Position numbers and translations under genes: made by a program. Shown in pieces: positions 44,958 to 55,155 of a stretch of DNA of 64,000 bases. Source of the stretch: Lomentospora prolificans (Eukaryota > Ascomycota > Sordariomycetes > Microascales > Microascaceae); the NCBI GenBank assembly GCA_029532625.1, contig JARFXM010000009.1, positions 4,154,001 to 4,218,000 of the forward strand, read 5' to 3'. Under the pieces are notes generated by a model. It was not told the origin of the DNA and did no database searches. It worked only from the letters and a program-made list of their open reading frames with translations. Positions within the stretch are counted from its first letter, which is position 1. Each line of letters opens with the position of its first letter.

Positions 44958-46158
44958 ATTGATCTCTTATTTTCTAATTCCTATGTGGGACAAGGGTCCT
45001 AGGGGGGAGCTCAATATATAGGTTTCATTAGCTTCTTAATTTGAGAGATGCTAGTAATACCAACCTTGCTTGACTCTCACAGCCTCGGTAGGAGGAACCA
45101 TTTTGCCACTCTACTTCTCTCTCACTTGAGGTGATGCCGCAAGCCAGCACCTTGCAAGCGTATCCCTTTCAGGGTTTGGGGTGTAAGGTGACTCTTCAGT
45201 ATAGCTGGCCAAGTGACTGCTGGCTATTGGCTCCAGGTTAGATTTCGTACAAAGCGCGTTCTGATTGCAGACTGAATTTAAAACTTGGGACTCTTATATG
45301 GTGTATGCTAGATACGTCATTTATGAAGTATAATAGAAGCCGACCAACTTTGGGTCAGGCCAATATAATAGTAGAGTACTTGTACCTGGGTAATAGGCGC
45401 AAACTTCCTTCAGCAGGCTCAGTAGAAGGCCGGGGTTACCCTGACTCGGAGGAGCTAAAAACAGCTCCACCAATGTCATGTCATGATGGAAATGAAGGTG
45501 GGAGTCGCTGTCTGTATTGGCAGCTGCTTCCAGATGTGTATATTTACGCCAGCATTCTAGTACCTCGCCGAGCAGAGTGCTGGAGACGTTTACAGAGGTC
45601 ACCCTGGGACATTTGACAATTATCGTGGGCGCAGCGGAACCAGGACGCGAGCAAACCCAAATTCTATGATCAACACAGTGTATGTGCGACCGGAAGACAA
45701 GACACTGGACCCCTGTGTCCAAAACGCCCAAGGAGTGGCGAGCCGAGATCCATTACAAGTACGAGGCAGTGTTACTAAACTGGCTTGGTTAGATAGCTGG
45801 GGTATCTGATCCTGGATGGAATCATGATCAAGGAGTATTTCTAGTCAAGTGCGAGGTAGGTTCTAAGGGGTTCTTTGCGGTGTCTTTGATGATGCACCGG
45901 GTGTTTTTATTGGATGATATGATGGTCGTGTTTTGGGCCAGCTGATGGCAAGTGGAGAGAGGGACTGGCAAAGTTACTTGTATTCTCCTTTGTGAAAGGA
46001 TAAAGTGTCGAGTTATTACGAAGGTACACAGGAGAGATTTCCACAATCTTCAAACCCCAGCCCAGCCGAACGATTACGACCACCAAGCACAAACACCCCA
46101 ATTGGCGTGGACAAACACCATCCATATAGTTGGCATATACGGGGCGCACCGCCATGAG
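44958..46158. other. Intergenic region downstream of the NLR
   Basis: AT-richer 3' sequence to about 45060, then mixed sequence. A minus-strand frame at 45321-45731 has no recognisable domain and no independent support. No gene is called. Confidence 0.4.
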
Positions 46159-46974
46159 ATGGCGCCCTCAAACCCCCCACCCCAGACTATAACCCCCTGT
46201 CCCCTCGACCTCCGCAACCGCATCTCCCTCCTCCTCGCAACGAAGCAGTCCAAAGCGCAATCTCTCTTCGGTACCTCCCTACCCCAAACTACCAACGATA
46301 AATCCTCGCCCGCGTCCAGCGCTTCTACGGCCTTCTCCTCTCTCGCGACCGGGGCCAACAAAGCTCAAGAACCGCCGAGGAAAAAACTACAAGACGAGGA
46401 AGACTTCAGCGTACTTGAACCAAATGTCGGAATCGGTGCTGGGAGGGATGCGGCGGCCGCTCAAAAAGCTAATGCTGCCAAGGAAGATGTCGCATTGAAG
46501 AGGAGGTTATTGGGGAAACGACAAAGGGACGATAGAGGTGGGGGGAACCCCAAGTTCGGAATTCCGAAGCCAGACACACCAGAGGATGACGATGACGAGG
46601 AAGGTAGAAGCGCGCTAGGTAGGAGCAAGAGGGCACGGAGGGCAGGGCCAAGCGCGGGAGGGGGCAAGCCCAAGGAACATCCTATGGTTGTAGCGGCGGC
46701 GGCGGCAGCAGCAGCAGCAGCCAAGGCTCATGGGGCGGTAGAGACTTCGAACACGGCGGAGGAGGCTGGTGGCGATGACGAAAAGCTGGGGTCCGCCAGC
46801 GAATCCCCAGCTACAAACCCAGAAGCTTTGTCGCAACCAGTTGAGTCCCTCGCCGCCTCACAGCCAAACGGGGACCCAACGACGGACAAGAAGAAGAAGA
46901 AGAAGAAGAAGAAGAACAAGAAGAAGAAGGCCAAGGTCGATGTGGAAGCTTCAGATAATACGACCGCTAACTAA
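46159..46974 (+). CDS. Basic low-complexity protein, probably nuclear/nucleolar
   Basis: Intronless frame of 271 residues starting at the ATG before APSNPPPQ. Visible blocks are PLDLRNRISLLLATKQSKAQSLFG near the N-terminus and EDFSVLEPNVGIGAG followed by KEDVALKRRLLGKRQR. Then come an acidic PDTPEDDDDEEG stretch, a run of 11 Ala at about 179-189 and a C-terminal Lys block (9 Lys, Asn, 4 Lys). The KEDVALKRRLLGKR block resembles a small uncharacterised fungal family (possibly DUF3245), recalled from memory and not checked. Lys- and Arg-rich blocks suggest nuclear or nucleolar location. The Lys block is an AAG microsatellite and the Ala run a GCG/GCA one, so lengths may vary between strains. Confidence 0.65.
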   Translation: MAPSNPPPQTITPCPLDLRNRISLLLATKQSKAQSLFGTSLPQTTNDKSSPASSASTAFSSLATGANKAQEPPRKKLQDEEDFSVLEPNVGIGAGRDAAAAQKANAAKEDVALKRRLLGKRQRDDRGGGNPKFGIPKPDTPEDDDDEEGRSALGRSKRARRAGPSAGGGKPKEHPMVVAAAAAAAAAAKAHGAVETSNTAEEAGGDDEKLGSASESPATNPEALSQPVESLAASQPNGDPTTDKKKKKKKKKNKKKKAKVDVEASDNTTAN

Positions 46975-48153
46975 GTGCAACATCGCTCAACTGATATCGG
47001 CGAGGATACGAGATAGTACTCAGCATTAATGATACCCATGTAGTTCTAGGTCCACGGCGCAGATAGATTTCCAGTTCATCTCTCTTTGCAGTTCGAGGTA
47101 TAATAGATTCAAAATTTTCTTTCCGAGTACCCGAGAGACCGAGCGAAGCTTCGAGGTCTGCGGCGGTAAGACACTTTAACCACCAACAATACTCTAACTA
47201 AACGAGGGAAAGGAAAAGAAAAAAAAAGAGACCACGGAATTACTATCACACTTTGGACACATCGCACCAGTGACGCAAGAACCATGATTTATCCCCACCG
47301 CCATTCCCGTTCCCCAATATCCAAATGCAATGACGCACTCCAAAAAGAAGTCCACCGCTGTCTCCATGCGTGTCCTCATAAGAGTCATCCATGCCGCCGT
47401 CGCAAACCCCAGCATGTCTCCATAGCCAAGAAAAAGAAACGAGTCGACGGATTCATCCTCTACGTACCCCTGAAGGGAGGGGTAGGTGGAGGAGAGAACG
47501 ACAAAGGAAAGGAAATAACAGAAAATACGGAAGGAAACCCCAGAGATATAAGAGAAAGTGCCGAAAGCAGGCTTTCCCGCCCAGTCCATTATATGTCCCC
47601 TTTGATATTGAAGCAAGATTTGTCTCCCCGGATGCGGAGGGAAACATCCGGAAATAAAATACAAGACCAAAAAAAATGACTCCTTCGAGGGTTGATATAC
47701 AAGACAAAGAGAATGCAAGACGCTGGGGAAGATCAAGGCAAGGCTTTGGAAAGTGCCTGCCAACGGGGCATAGCAGAAAAAAAAACAATAATAAATAAGA
47801 AAACAAAAAAAAAAGATAAGCCGCCCATCTACCCGGAGGGTTATAACAAGTACAAGGCTTTTAGTTTGGGTCAAAATGGACCCACAGTATTAGACGCAAC
47901 CGAGATGTATGTTAGAAGCACCAAGTTATGCTCTGAATCGGCCAGCCGCCCGTTAGTTCGAATATCAGATGTACAAGTCGTAAGGAGCCGGGTTCCAAGG
48001 GTTAAAGTCTAACTATTTGCGTCACTGGCAATTCCGCAAGTGTTTCAAGCGACCTGAAAGTTGAGAGTGCGCCCGTTACACATGGTAGATGGAAGCGATA
48101 GCATCATCCCCTGCAGGCTCCACAATTCTGAGCAAGAGTTTACGCTGCCCAAT
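46975..48153. other. Convergent intergenic region before SFL1
   Basis: A-rich plus-strand patches (47215-47230, 47780-47815) fit 3' untranslated sequence of the two converging genes. The long minus-strand frame at 47194-47874 begins at a TTG, not an ATG, and is Phe-rich from poly-T; it is not called. Confidence 0.45.
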
Positions 48154-50375
48154 TTACTGCATGCGCTTCCTCTTGCGGTCGTCGTCTCCTCGAGGGTCCT
48201 CATCCTCGCCATCCCGCTCGGCTGTGTCTGCCGGGTTGAGAATGTGTGCCATGCTGCTGCGGCGCGTAGGAGGTCCAGAGCTGTCTCGAACGGCCAAGTT
48301 CTTATTCTCGCGACTGCTTCCTGAGGCGAAAGACCAGCCCCCAAAGCTATCCGGGCCGGGTGTGCCGTTCGCAAATGGCGGCGGTGGGGTAGTTGGTCGT
48401 GAGTGCGGGCGCGGTTGGGACGCTGCTTGGAGGGAGTAATTTGAGAAGGAATCGCGAATGCGCTGGTCTTCGGGAGCGACACGATTCGGCGAAGGTGGCC
48501 ATTGGCCGCTAGGAGGAGGCGGTGGCCCACCGGCACCAGCTGGATAAGGGTTGTGGTTGGGTTGGCCCTGCCAGCCATGGGCGCGGATATCTGCCGAAGT
48601 GTGTCGTCGGGTCAAGTGGCTAGGCGGCGGTTCTACATGTGATAACGGGTGCGGGCCGGGAGGCGGAGGAGGCGGCGCACGGAGAGAGCTCGGGGAGGTT
48701 TGAGCGGTACTCGCGCCAAATGAGCCGAAAGGACGACGGGGAGTGACGGACAAGTTAGAGGGAACGGGCGGACGGTAGAAGTTATTGTTACGGCTGGGTT
48801 GGGGAACGGCAAGGGTGCTTCGCCGCGAGTCATCTTGGGCCAATTGTCGCGGGGAAACAGGGGGGTTCTCGATATTGGAAAAGTATTGTCGGCTGTTGGC
48901 AAATTGCTCGTGGGGTTCGTCGATCGTCCGGAGCATTTCGGATTGTCTCTGGAATTCCCCTTGTAGAGTGACCACTAGAGCGATCGAATTAGACACCAGT
49001 TCTCAAGAAACTGAGTAGGATAATCAAGAGGATAATATGGCGACTTACCGTCGCGGTGAACAGGGTGATCAGGGCTGGGCACGAGCGCGAGGAGAGCCCT
49101 GGACAGCTCTTGGTTAAGTTGCATCACTTTGCCTAGCACCTCAGTGACTGCTTGCTGCTTCATATGCATGTAGTGAGCATGGTCCTCGCTCCTGTGAAGT
49201 CTCATGTTCATCTCATAGAGTGTGTGCTCCATTCCGAGCAGCCGAGGGTCGTTCGCGTCGGGGGCCATCGGCATGGGTTCCGCCGGGGTGCCTGGTTGTA
49301 GTGGACTGGGTTTCTGACTGTTGAACTCGCGATGAACAAGGGCGTGCTTTGACGCGCGCCGCTTTATCTCTCTCAAACCGACGAGGTCGCCTCGCTTGAA
49401 ATTACCATTGCCATGTTTGAACTCCCAGAGGGCGGTCTCGGGATTGCCGGTGTGGAATACATCACTGACTACACCGCTGGTTAGCAGCCGCACCAAGTGC
49501 TAAGGCGCGTGCAAGGTGAGAGTGTAAAGCCATACCTTTGTGGAAGCCGTACATATTCAATTGACGCACAAAAGATGAGATGTTTGTGTGTTTGAAGTAT
49601 TGCCTGTATCTTAATGCTTAGCTTGCGCGAACGATCTCGGGAAAAAAGACATCTTCAGGAGTTAGTAGACATACGCTAAAACCTTTGAGAAATCTGCAGT
49701 CGGGGACATAACGAAACTCTCGGCGCTAGGTGACCAAGAGATGAGGTGCTGGATACTCTGGTCCTCAAGCATACTAGAGGTGTCGTTAGCAACCGCTACG
49801 GTTCTTGCTTACCTCGAGGGAGAGCTCAAGGGATCGAAATGCGGCCGAACTTACTTGTACAATTTGTGTATGAACGCGGTCTGGACAATCTTTGGCTGGT
49901 GTACCGCAGCCGCGGCAGCGGCAGGGGGGGCCGGCATAGAGGACGCGTTCGCCGCCGCTGCTTGTTCTGTCGTCGAGCTCGGCTTCTTCTCGTTGGGAGT
50001 AGGGGTGGATGTCGGCGCAGCGCCGTTGGCGGTAGCGATCGCTTCATTCCTGCTGGTCGGGCTGCCATTGGTGTTGGGGCTCGTGTTACCGTTGCCATTA
50101 TTTGCAGTAGGGGCGCTAGAAGTCGGGCTGTTGTTGGCGCTGGAAGCCATCTTGGCGAAGGGCTTTGTCGGAGAGCTGATGTCCATCGGCTCTCCGGGGG
50201 AGGGCGCCGTCATCTGGATCTTGGGAGTCGGGATTGGGATGATTCGACTCGAGAGGTGGTCGTCGGAGCAGTCTGCAAGCATAGGAGGTCGTTGGGGAGT
50301 TTCAGTGACGGCAGCCATTTGCACTGTGGAGTAAGCATTATTAGTAAAAGGCCGCGAGATTGCCTGGGTCGCCAT
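48154..50375 (-). CDS. SFL1: Sfl1-like heat-shock-factor-type transcription regulator
   Basis: HSF-family DNA-binding regulator; yeast Sfl1 represses flocculation and filamentous-growth genes. Five exons (50375-49855, 49773-49675, 49603-49536, 49468-49049, 48974-48154) give 642 residues. The N-terminal 160 residues are Ser/Thr/Pro/Ala-rich. The HSF domain (about 165-285) reads FIHKLYN across the first junction, then ISWSPSAESFVMSP, FKHTNISSFVRQLNMYGFHK, and ETALWEFKHGNGNFKRGDL. A helical region follows (MEHTLYEMNMRLHR), likely oligomerising, then a Pro-rich tail ending in DDDRKRKRMQ, a possible nuclear signal. The trimerisation zipper is shorter than in Hsf1, which favours Sfl1. The start is uncertain: the ATG at 50375 precedes a sequence resembling an intron acceptor, and a second ATG begins MAAVTETP. 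Confidence 0.88.
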
Positions 50376-53300
50376 GGTCGGTGATCGACGTCTATCGCGG
50401 TGGGGAATTCTCGCTCCTATTCTCTAACCATCTATGTCTTCGATCGGAAGAGCAAGAGAGGATAAGATGGAGGGAGAGGAGGACAAGGCTAGAGGAGTTT
50501 GGAGGGGGGGGGCCAAGGTTTTGGGGGAGGGCGATCTGATTTATGGAATGGAACAATGGAAGGCCAGTGAACAAGGGGGCGACAGGGAAGCGGCGTACCA
50601 GTCTCGTTTTTACCTCATAGCTTTTCTCTTCGAACTAGAAGGGAATTTGTTCTCTTCTCCGAGTTTTTTGCTTCGGGATTAAGCTCAAGCGGACAAGGCA
50701 GGAGGGAGTTGTAGCAGTAGGAAAGGGGTCCCGTTGTTTCGCTTCCGAGCTCCTCGGGATCATAGGTGGAGGTCGTTTTCGATCTTTCTATCGCCTAGTC
50801 GGTACCGGAGCGCCCGACTTAGAGTTTCCCACTTTTAAGGTCGGTAAGGTTTAGGATTTGGGATGGCGGATTGGCCTTCCATGTGGGCAAGGTGCCACCC
50901 TTTTTCTTTTTGTCTTTGTTGGCGCACTGGGGAGAGTGGTGTCAAGGTAAGTATAAAGGTGGATTGGACTTGGAAGGTCCAAAAAAGAAAGAAAAAAAAA
51001 ATAAGCCGGCCAGACGTGGTGGAAAGAGGAGGTGGAAGGCTCCGGCGAATGAAGATGGGGGGGTTTATTAGCAGGATACAATTCCTGTCAAGGCGGGCGA
51101 ATTTACGGGACGAGGGCGTCGCTGAGGGGTGTGTGCGCAATCGCCGTGCTGGCGAACGGGGATGTGGACGGGGATCAATTGAATGGCATGCGGACAGCCA
51201 GCAAGTAACATGGGGACGGTGCTTCTGTTCTTGATCAGTCCCATTAGCGTCGGCTTGGAGCTGGCCCTGGAGCTGATCTGGGCCTGAATGCTTGGCAAGA
51301 ACCGGCAACGGGCATTCGTGGAAGGGCAGAACGAGAGAGATGCCAAAGGTAACAATGAGATGCACAACACAGGGCACCGTCCAAGGGGAATGGGCTGGCA
51401 ATCCAGGAGGAGATTGGAAGGGTGATCAGCGATTTGAGGTTTCTAGAGGGCGGGGACGGGTGGAGGGAGCCAGATCGAGACGGCGTGGGAAGGCCGTGGA
51501 AGGGCAGAGAGCACGAACTCGGAACGAACAAGAGCCAGCGCTAGCGCTAACGCTCACGCCAACGGTACTTGGAGCCGTACTATCGTCTGGTAAGCAGCGC
51601 TTGTACCTTGGAGGGGTTTTCTCAGGAGAGAAACGGGGAATAAGCCCAACTGGTTCAGCAGAATAGGCCAGCAACTTCGATTTCATGTATTATCATGGGG
51701 GTGAGGGGCGGAGAAGGAGTCTAGATCTTAAAAGGAAGATTCGGCTTTAGCCTGCAGGAATAGTTTGTCTTGGTGAGCTGCTCCAAGCAGACAATGTGGC
51801 GTCTATGGTTGGTGTGCGAGAACAGAAGTGTACGGAGCAGGAGCGCAGGCCACCCCTCCCCCCCCACCACCACCACCTCCACTGTCGAAGAACGAGTCAG
51901 GCTTGGGTCCCCAGTATTGCTTTTTTTCTCGAGAGCCGCTAATATGAATTGAGGGATACAAAGGAAGGTGATTTTGCCATATGCGAATGCACCCCGATCG
52001 AAGAATAGGAAACAAAGACAAGCTGGAGTAAATCGGGGAACACTGTTGTCGTCTAGCCTGCCATGGATTCAGGGTCAAGGGGCCCCTGCAGGATTTGAGA
52101 CGGCTTCATCCAATTTGAAGTTGGAGAGAGCTCTCCCACGACCCGCACGTACCCTGGCAATCGAGATGCCTTGCGTTGACCAGGCCTGCGGAGCACTAAT
52201 TGTACCAAGGATGAGCTTGCCAGAGGATCGAAGCTCCAGAACTGAGGTACCTGGCTGGCAAATTGGCTCCCTGGACTTCGTACCTCCGCTGCCCTAGTGC
52301 CGCAGCCAGCTTGCGATTAGTATGCTTCTGCCATGCCGTCCCGAGGTTCACACACTGATGCTCCTGGTCCATCACCCCCTGGAGCTTAGGCAAGCGCATG
52401 GGGGAGGAGCTGCCAGTCCCGGTTGGGGACGAACACCAGGATTTCTACACCGAGGTGCCCCTGCAACAGCACAACTTCAGGCTTCATGGCTCGGAGGCTT
52501 GGTCCCAGACGATGGACGAGAGCTGCGGATCTTTTGAGCCCTCCAGCTTGTATCCTCAAAATGCTGGGTCGAGTTATTACAAGGGCGACATAGGTACGCG
52601 GCCAGATTGAGGGTTCAAGACTGGAAGAGCCAGCGTTTCTTCGTACCTTAGTATTAGGGAGGCCCACTGTGGCGCCCTGCAGTAGCGCTGTTCCTCATGG
52701 CGGGAGTCACGGGCTCAGGTGTGTTCATGAAGTATTTTAGTGCAATTGATTGATGGCTCTTCAATGCTTCACTGGTACAAATACGGGGGTCCTCGGTGCA
52801 GGATGGAGCACGGTATCCTTCCCAATTGCTTCCCTGTTAGTGCCTGCCGGGAAATTCAACACAAGATGCAGAATTGGGTGTCGAGCGTGGCGCTAGGGCG
52901 TTCGACTAAATCTAAATCGCCAGCTGATGCGATCAGATGAAATAGGTCCACAGCGGGACGAGATGGTTCGGATCACGTCCATCTCCAGATTCCCGAATCC
53001 ATGAATTAGTTCAGGAAACCGGTTGACTGTCTCGATCGCTCACAAAGGGAAAGTGGAAATGCTTATCACGTTGGTAGCCAACCTACTTTTCGGAGACTAT
53101 ACTCGCCTTACCTCCATGTAATTTGTAAGCCCTTAACCGGTCCAAATGATAATCTTTTTCCTCGTGGAAAGGCGTTGAGCAAGAGTGAATAACAGCGCAG
53201 CCCGATCCAACGGTTGTGTTGCCTTCACAGTTTACCTATCTTCCAGGATTAACACTCTCTGATGTACTGTAGCACCAGCGATTCCTCCTAGTCTGTATTA

Positions 53301-54708
53301 AGAAGGGGGGAAATCCGGGAACAACCATGGGGTTGTGCACTTCCCCTCCATGTACTCTCACCGGTTCGCCCAGGGCTTAATTTGGAGCGCACGCTCGCGC
53401 GCGCACGGAAGGATTCCTGTTCTACTAGTATGTGCTGCCAGAGGCTATCCTTGAACTCTTCGGCCCGCATCTCTCCAAAGGCTAGATCCGACCCACTCTA
53501 TTCTCTCCTCTCCTGTCTGTAGTCGGATAAAAAGTGTTTAAGGATAGATTCATAACACTAGCTAAAGCCGAATCCCCGTGGAACGTAGGAGAACCGGAAA
53601 GGATCAATAATGTCTCGAACCATGATGGGCAGTCCCGGTCGGCGCTGCCGCCTGGCCTGGCTGACTAACTTCGGGCCTATTGAACGGTGGTGAAAGTGAC
53701 TCGGTCGTCCATTAGCGTCGCCCAGATACACAAGTCAGCTCGGAGCTTGAGCTCTTCGAACTGAGATACCCACTATTATTATTTAACTCCTCGCATCACC
53801 AACCGTAGCGTCGGCGCACTGGCCGGAAAAGCACTACGCCACGGATGGAAATGCTTTTTGCCCCAAGCCGTCTATTGGTAGCGGTTCTTGGGAACCATGG
53901 GGGCTGGCTGTGGTCCGGGACCCAGGGACGCGCTGCCAGATATGGTTTATCATTCAGAGCAGCCCAATTGGCTCGCTCAGCATCACTGATGATCAAGACA
54001 TGCATGTCAGAGAATCTGCGAAGAAGCCTCATACGCTCGATCATGCAGTTGAATTAAGTCTCGGCCAGCCAACGTTTCGATGTGGAACTCTTTGGCAGTA
54101 TTTCCCGGCATCCTGAGGTGCCCTCCCAGCTAGCGCGCCGTTCCCTTACTACTTGGTCTCTATAATCCAGGACTTGCTCGAGATCTCCCCATCCCACGGA
54201 AGGCAAATTCTATCTGCATGCCGAACTTCCAGTAAGGAGGACCTCAAAGCAAACCAGGACCAATATTGATGAAGGGTTACTCGGTGCACGGCTTCTGTTC
54301 TCGCACCGTCCGAAATAACATTGAAGCTTCAAGGGTAGCAAAGGGTTCACGTAATATCAGTTTACAGGGGTCAGGCGAGCTTGGAATCCCTATGAAAAGA
54401 CACCCTTAATCCGGAGTCATATGCGCCACTGTTCGAAACACAAGTGTTTATGGGGTCCTACTGCGAGAGTAGCATACATCTCCCAAACGAGGCTGATGTT
54501 CGAGGAGGCCGAACCACAGCCGTTACGATTCCCCATGTCCCAATATTTTGGTTGCGGGCGCCATAAATGGCCCCTCCTCTGGCAGACTCCCCGTCTATAG
54601 TTGGCGGTACCCGGGCAATATTTGCATCCCGCTGGTTCGGGCATCACAGGCGTAGTGGGACTTGGATTCAAGGGCTGGCCGTACCCCGGGCCGGGTGCCT
54701 CGTGTGTA
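50376..54708. other. Gene-poor tract upstream of SFL1, first part
   Basis: About 4.3 kb with no supported gene. The SFL1 promoter and leader are at the low-coordinate end. Open frames on both strands (50835-51401, 51292-51666, 52196-52667) lack domains, and frames overlap in both directions. No transposon ends, long repeat or RNA gene were recognised. Confidence 0.4.
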
Positions 54709-55155
54709 CTAAACAGATTCCAGCATCCCTTCGACAAGTGTGATCCATGAATCCGCTACCACGTCAGTCTCTCGAAGGCGCTTCAGGACCCGAACAGTCC
54801 AGCCCTGGCAGCTCTCCTTCGCTGGCCGCGGTGCTTCCTGCTGGGCGCATGCCTCTACCACATTCTCCCCGTTCGTTCCCAGCTGGGATAAGATATACGA
54901 GCAGTTGTAACACTCCGAAGCGATAATGTTGGTGTTTCTTTCAAAGGTGTAATGCATGAAGTGACATCGCCGGTGACCTTGTAGACGGAACCCGGCTGGC
55001 CCTCTTCACCGACAAATAGCGACCGATGCCTCGGCTCCCCTTCAGCCTGGTCCAATTTCACGAGCATGAGGAGCGGAGGTGGTGGCTCATCGTGATTCAG
55101 GTTACCCGAGATCTGTTCCCACTGTGTTTTCGCGCCGTCTGGCTTGACTTTCCGC
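54709..55155 (-). pseudogene. Frameshifted relic of a small fungal gene (or one-base assembly error)
   Basis: Two minus-strand frames read as one protein broken by a frameshift. The first, from about 55155, includes KTQWEQISG, LLMLVKLDQAEGEPRHRSLF and VGEEGQPGSVYKVTGDVT. The second, from 54957, continues MHYTFERNTNIIASECYNCS, YILSQLGTNGENVVEACAQ and ESCQGWTVRVLKRL and stops at 54709. The break is near 54957-54965 with no intron signals. The two halves follow each other without gap, which chance frames rarely do. The pattern recalls a family of small unnamed fungal proteins (PRHRSLFVG...GQPGSVYKVTGD...YTFE...CQGWTVRVL), recalled from memory and not checked. The 5' start is also disrupted by a stop about 60 nt before the first clear block. 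No function is proposed. Confidence 0.55.

Noticed and set aside
45321..45731. 136-codon minus-strand frame downstream of the NLR
   Set aside because: Looks somewhat protein-like but has no family I recognise and no upstream or intron support.
47194..47874. 226-codon minus-strand frame
   Set aside because: Begins at TTG, Phe-rich from poly-T, falls in convergent 3' space.
50835..51401. 188-codon minus-strand frame upstream of SFL1
   Set aside because: Low-complexity Pro/Ser/Phe composition and no domain; competing frames on the other strand.
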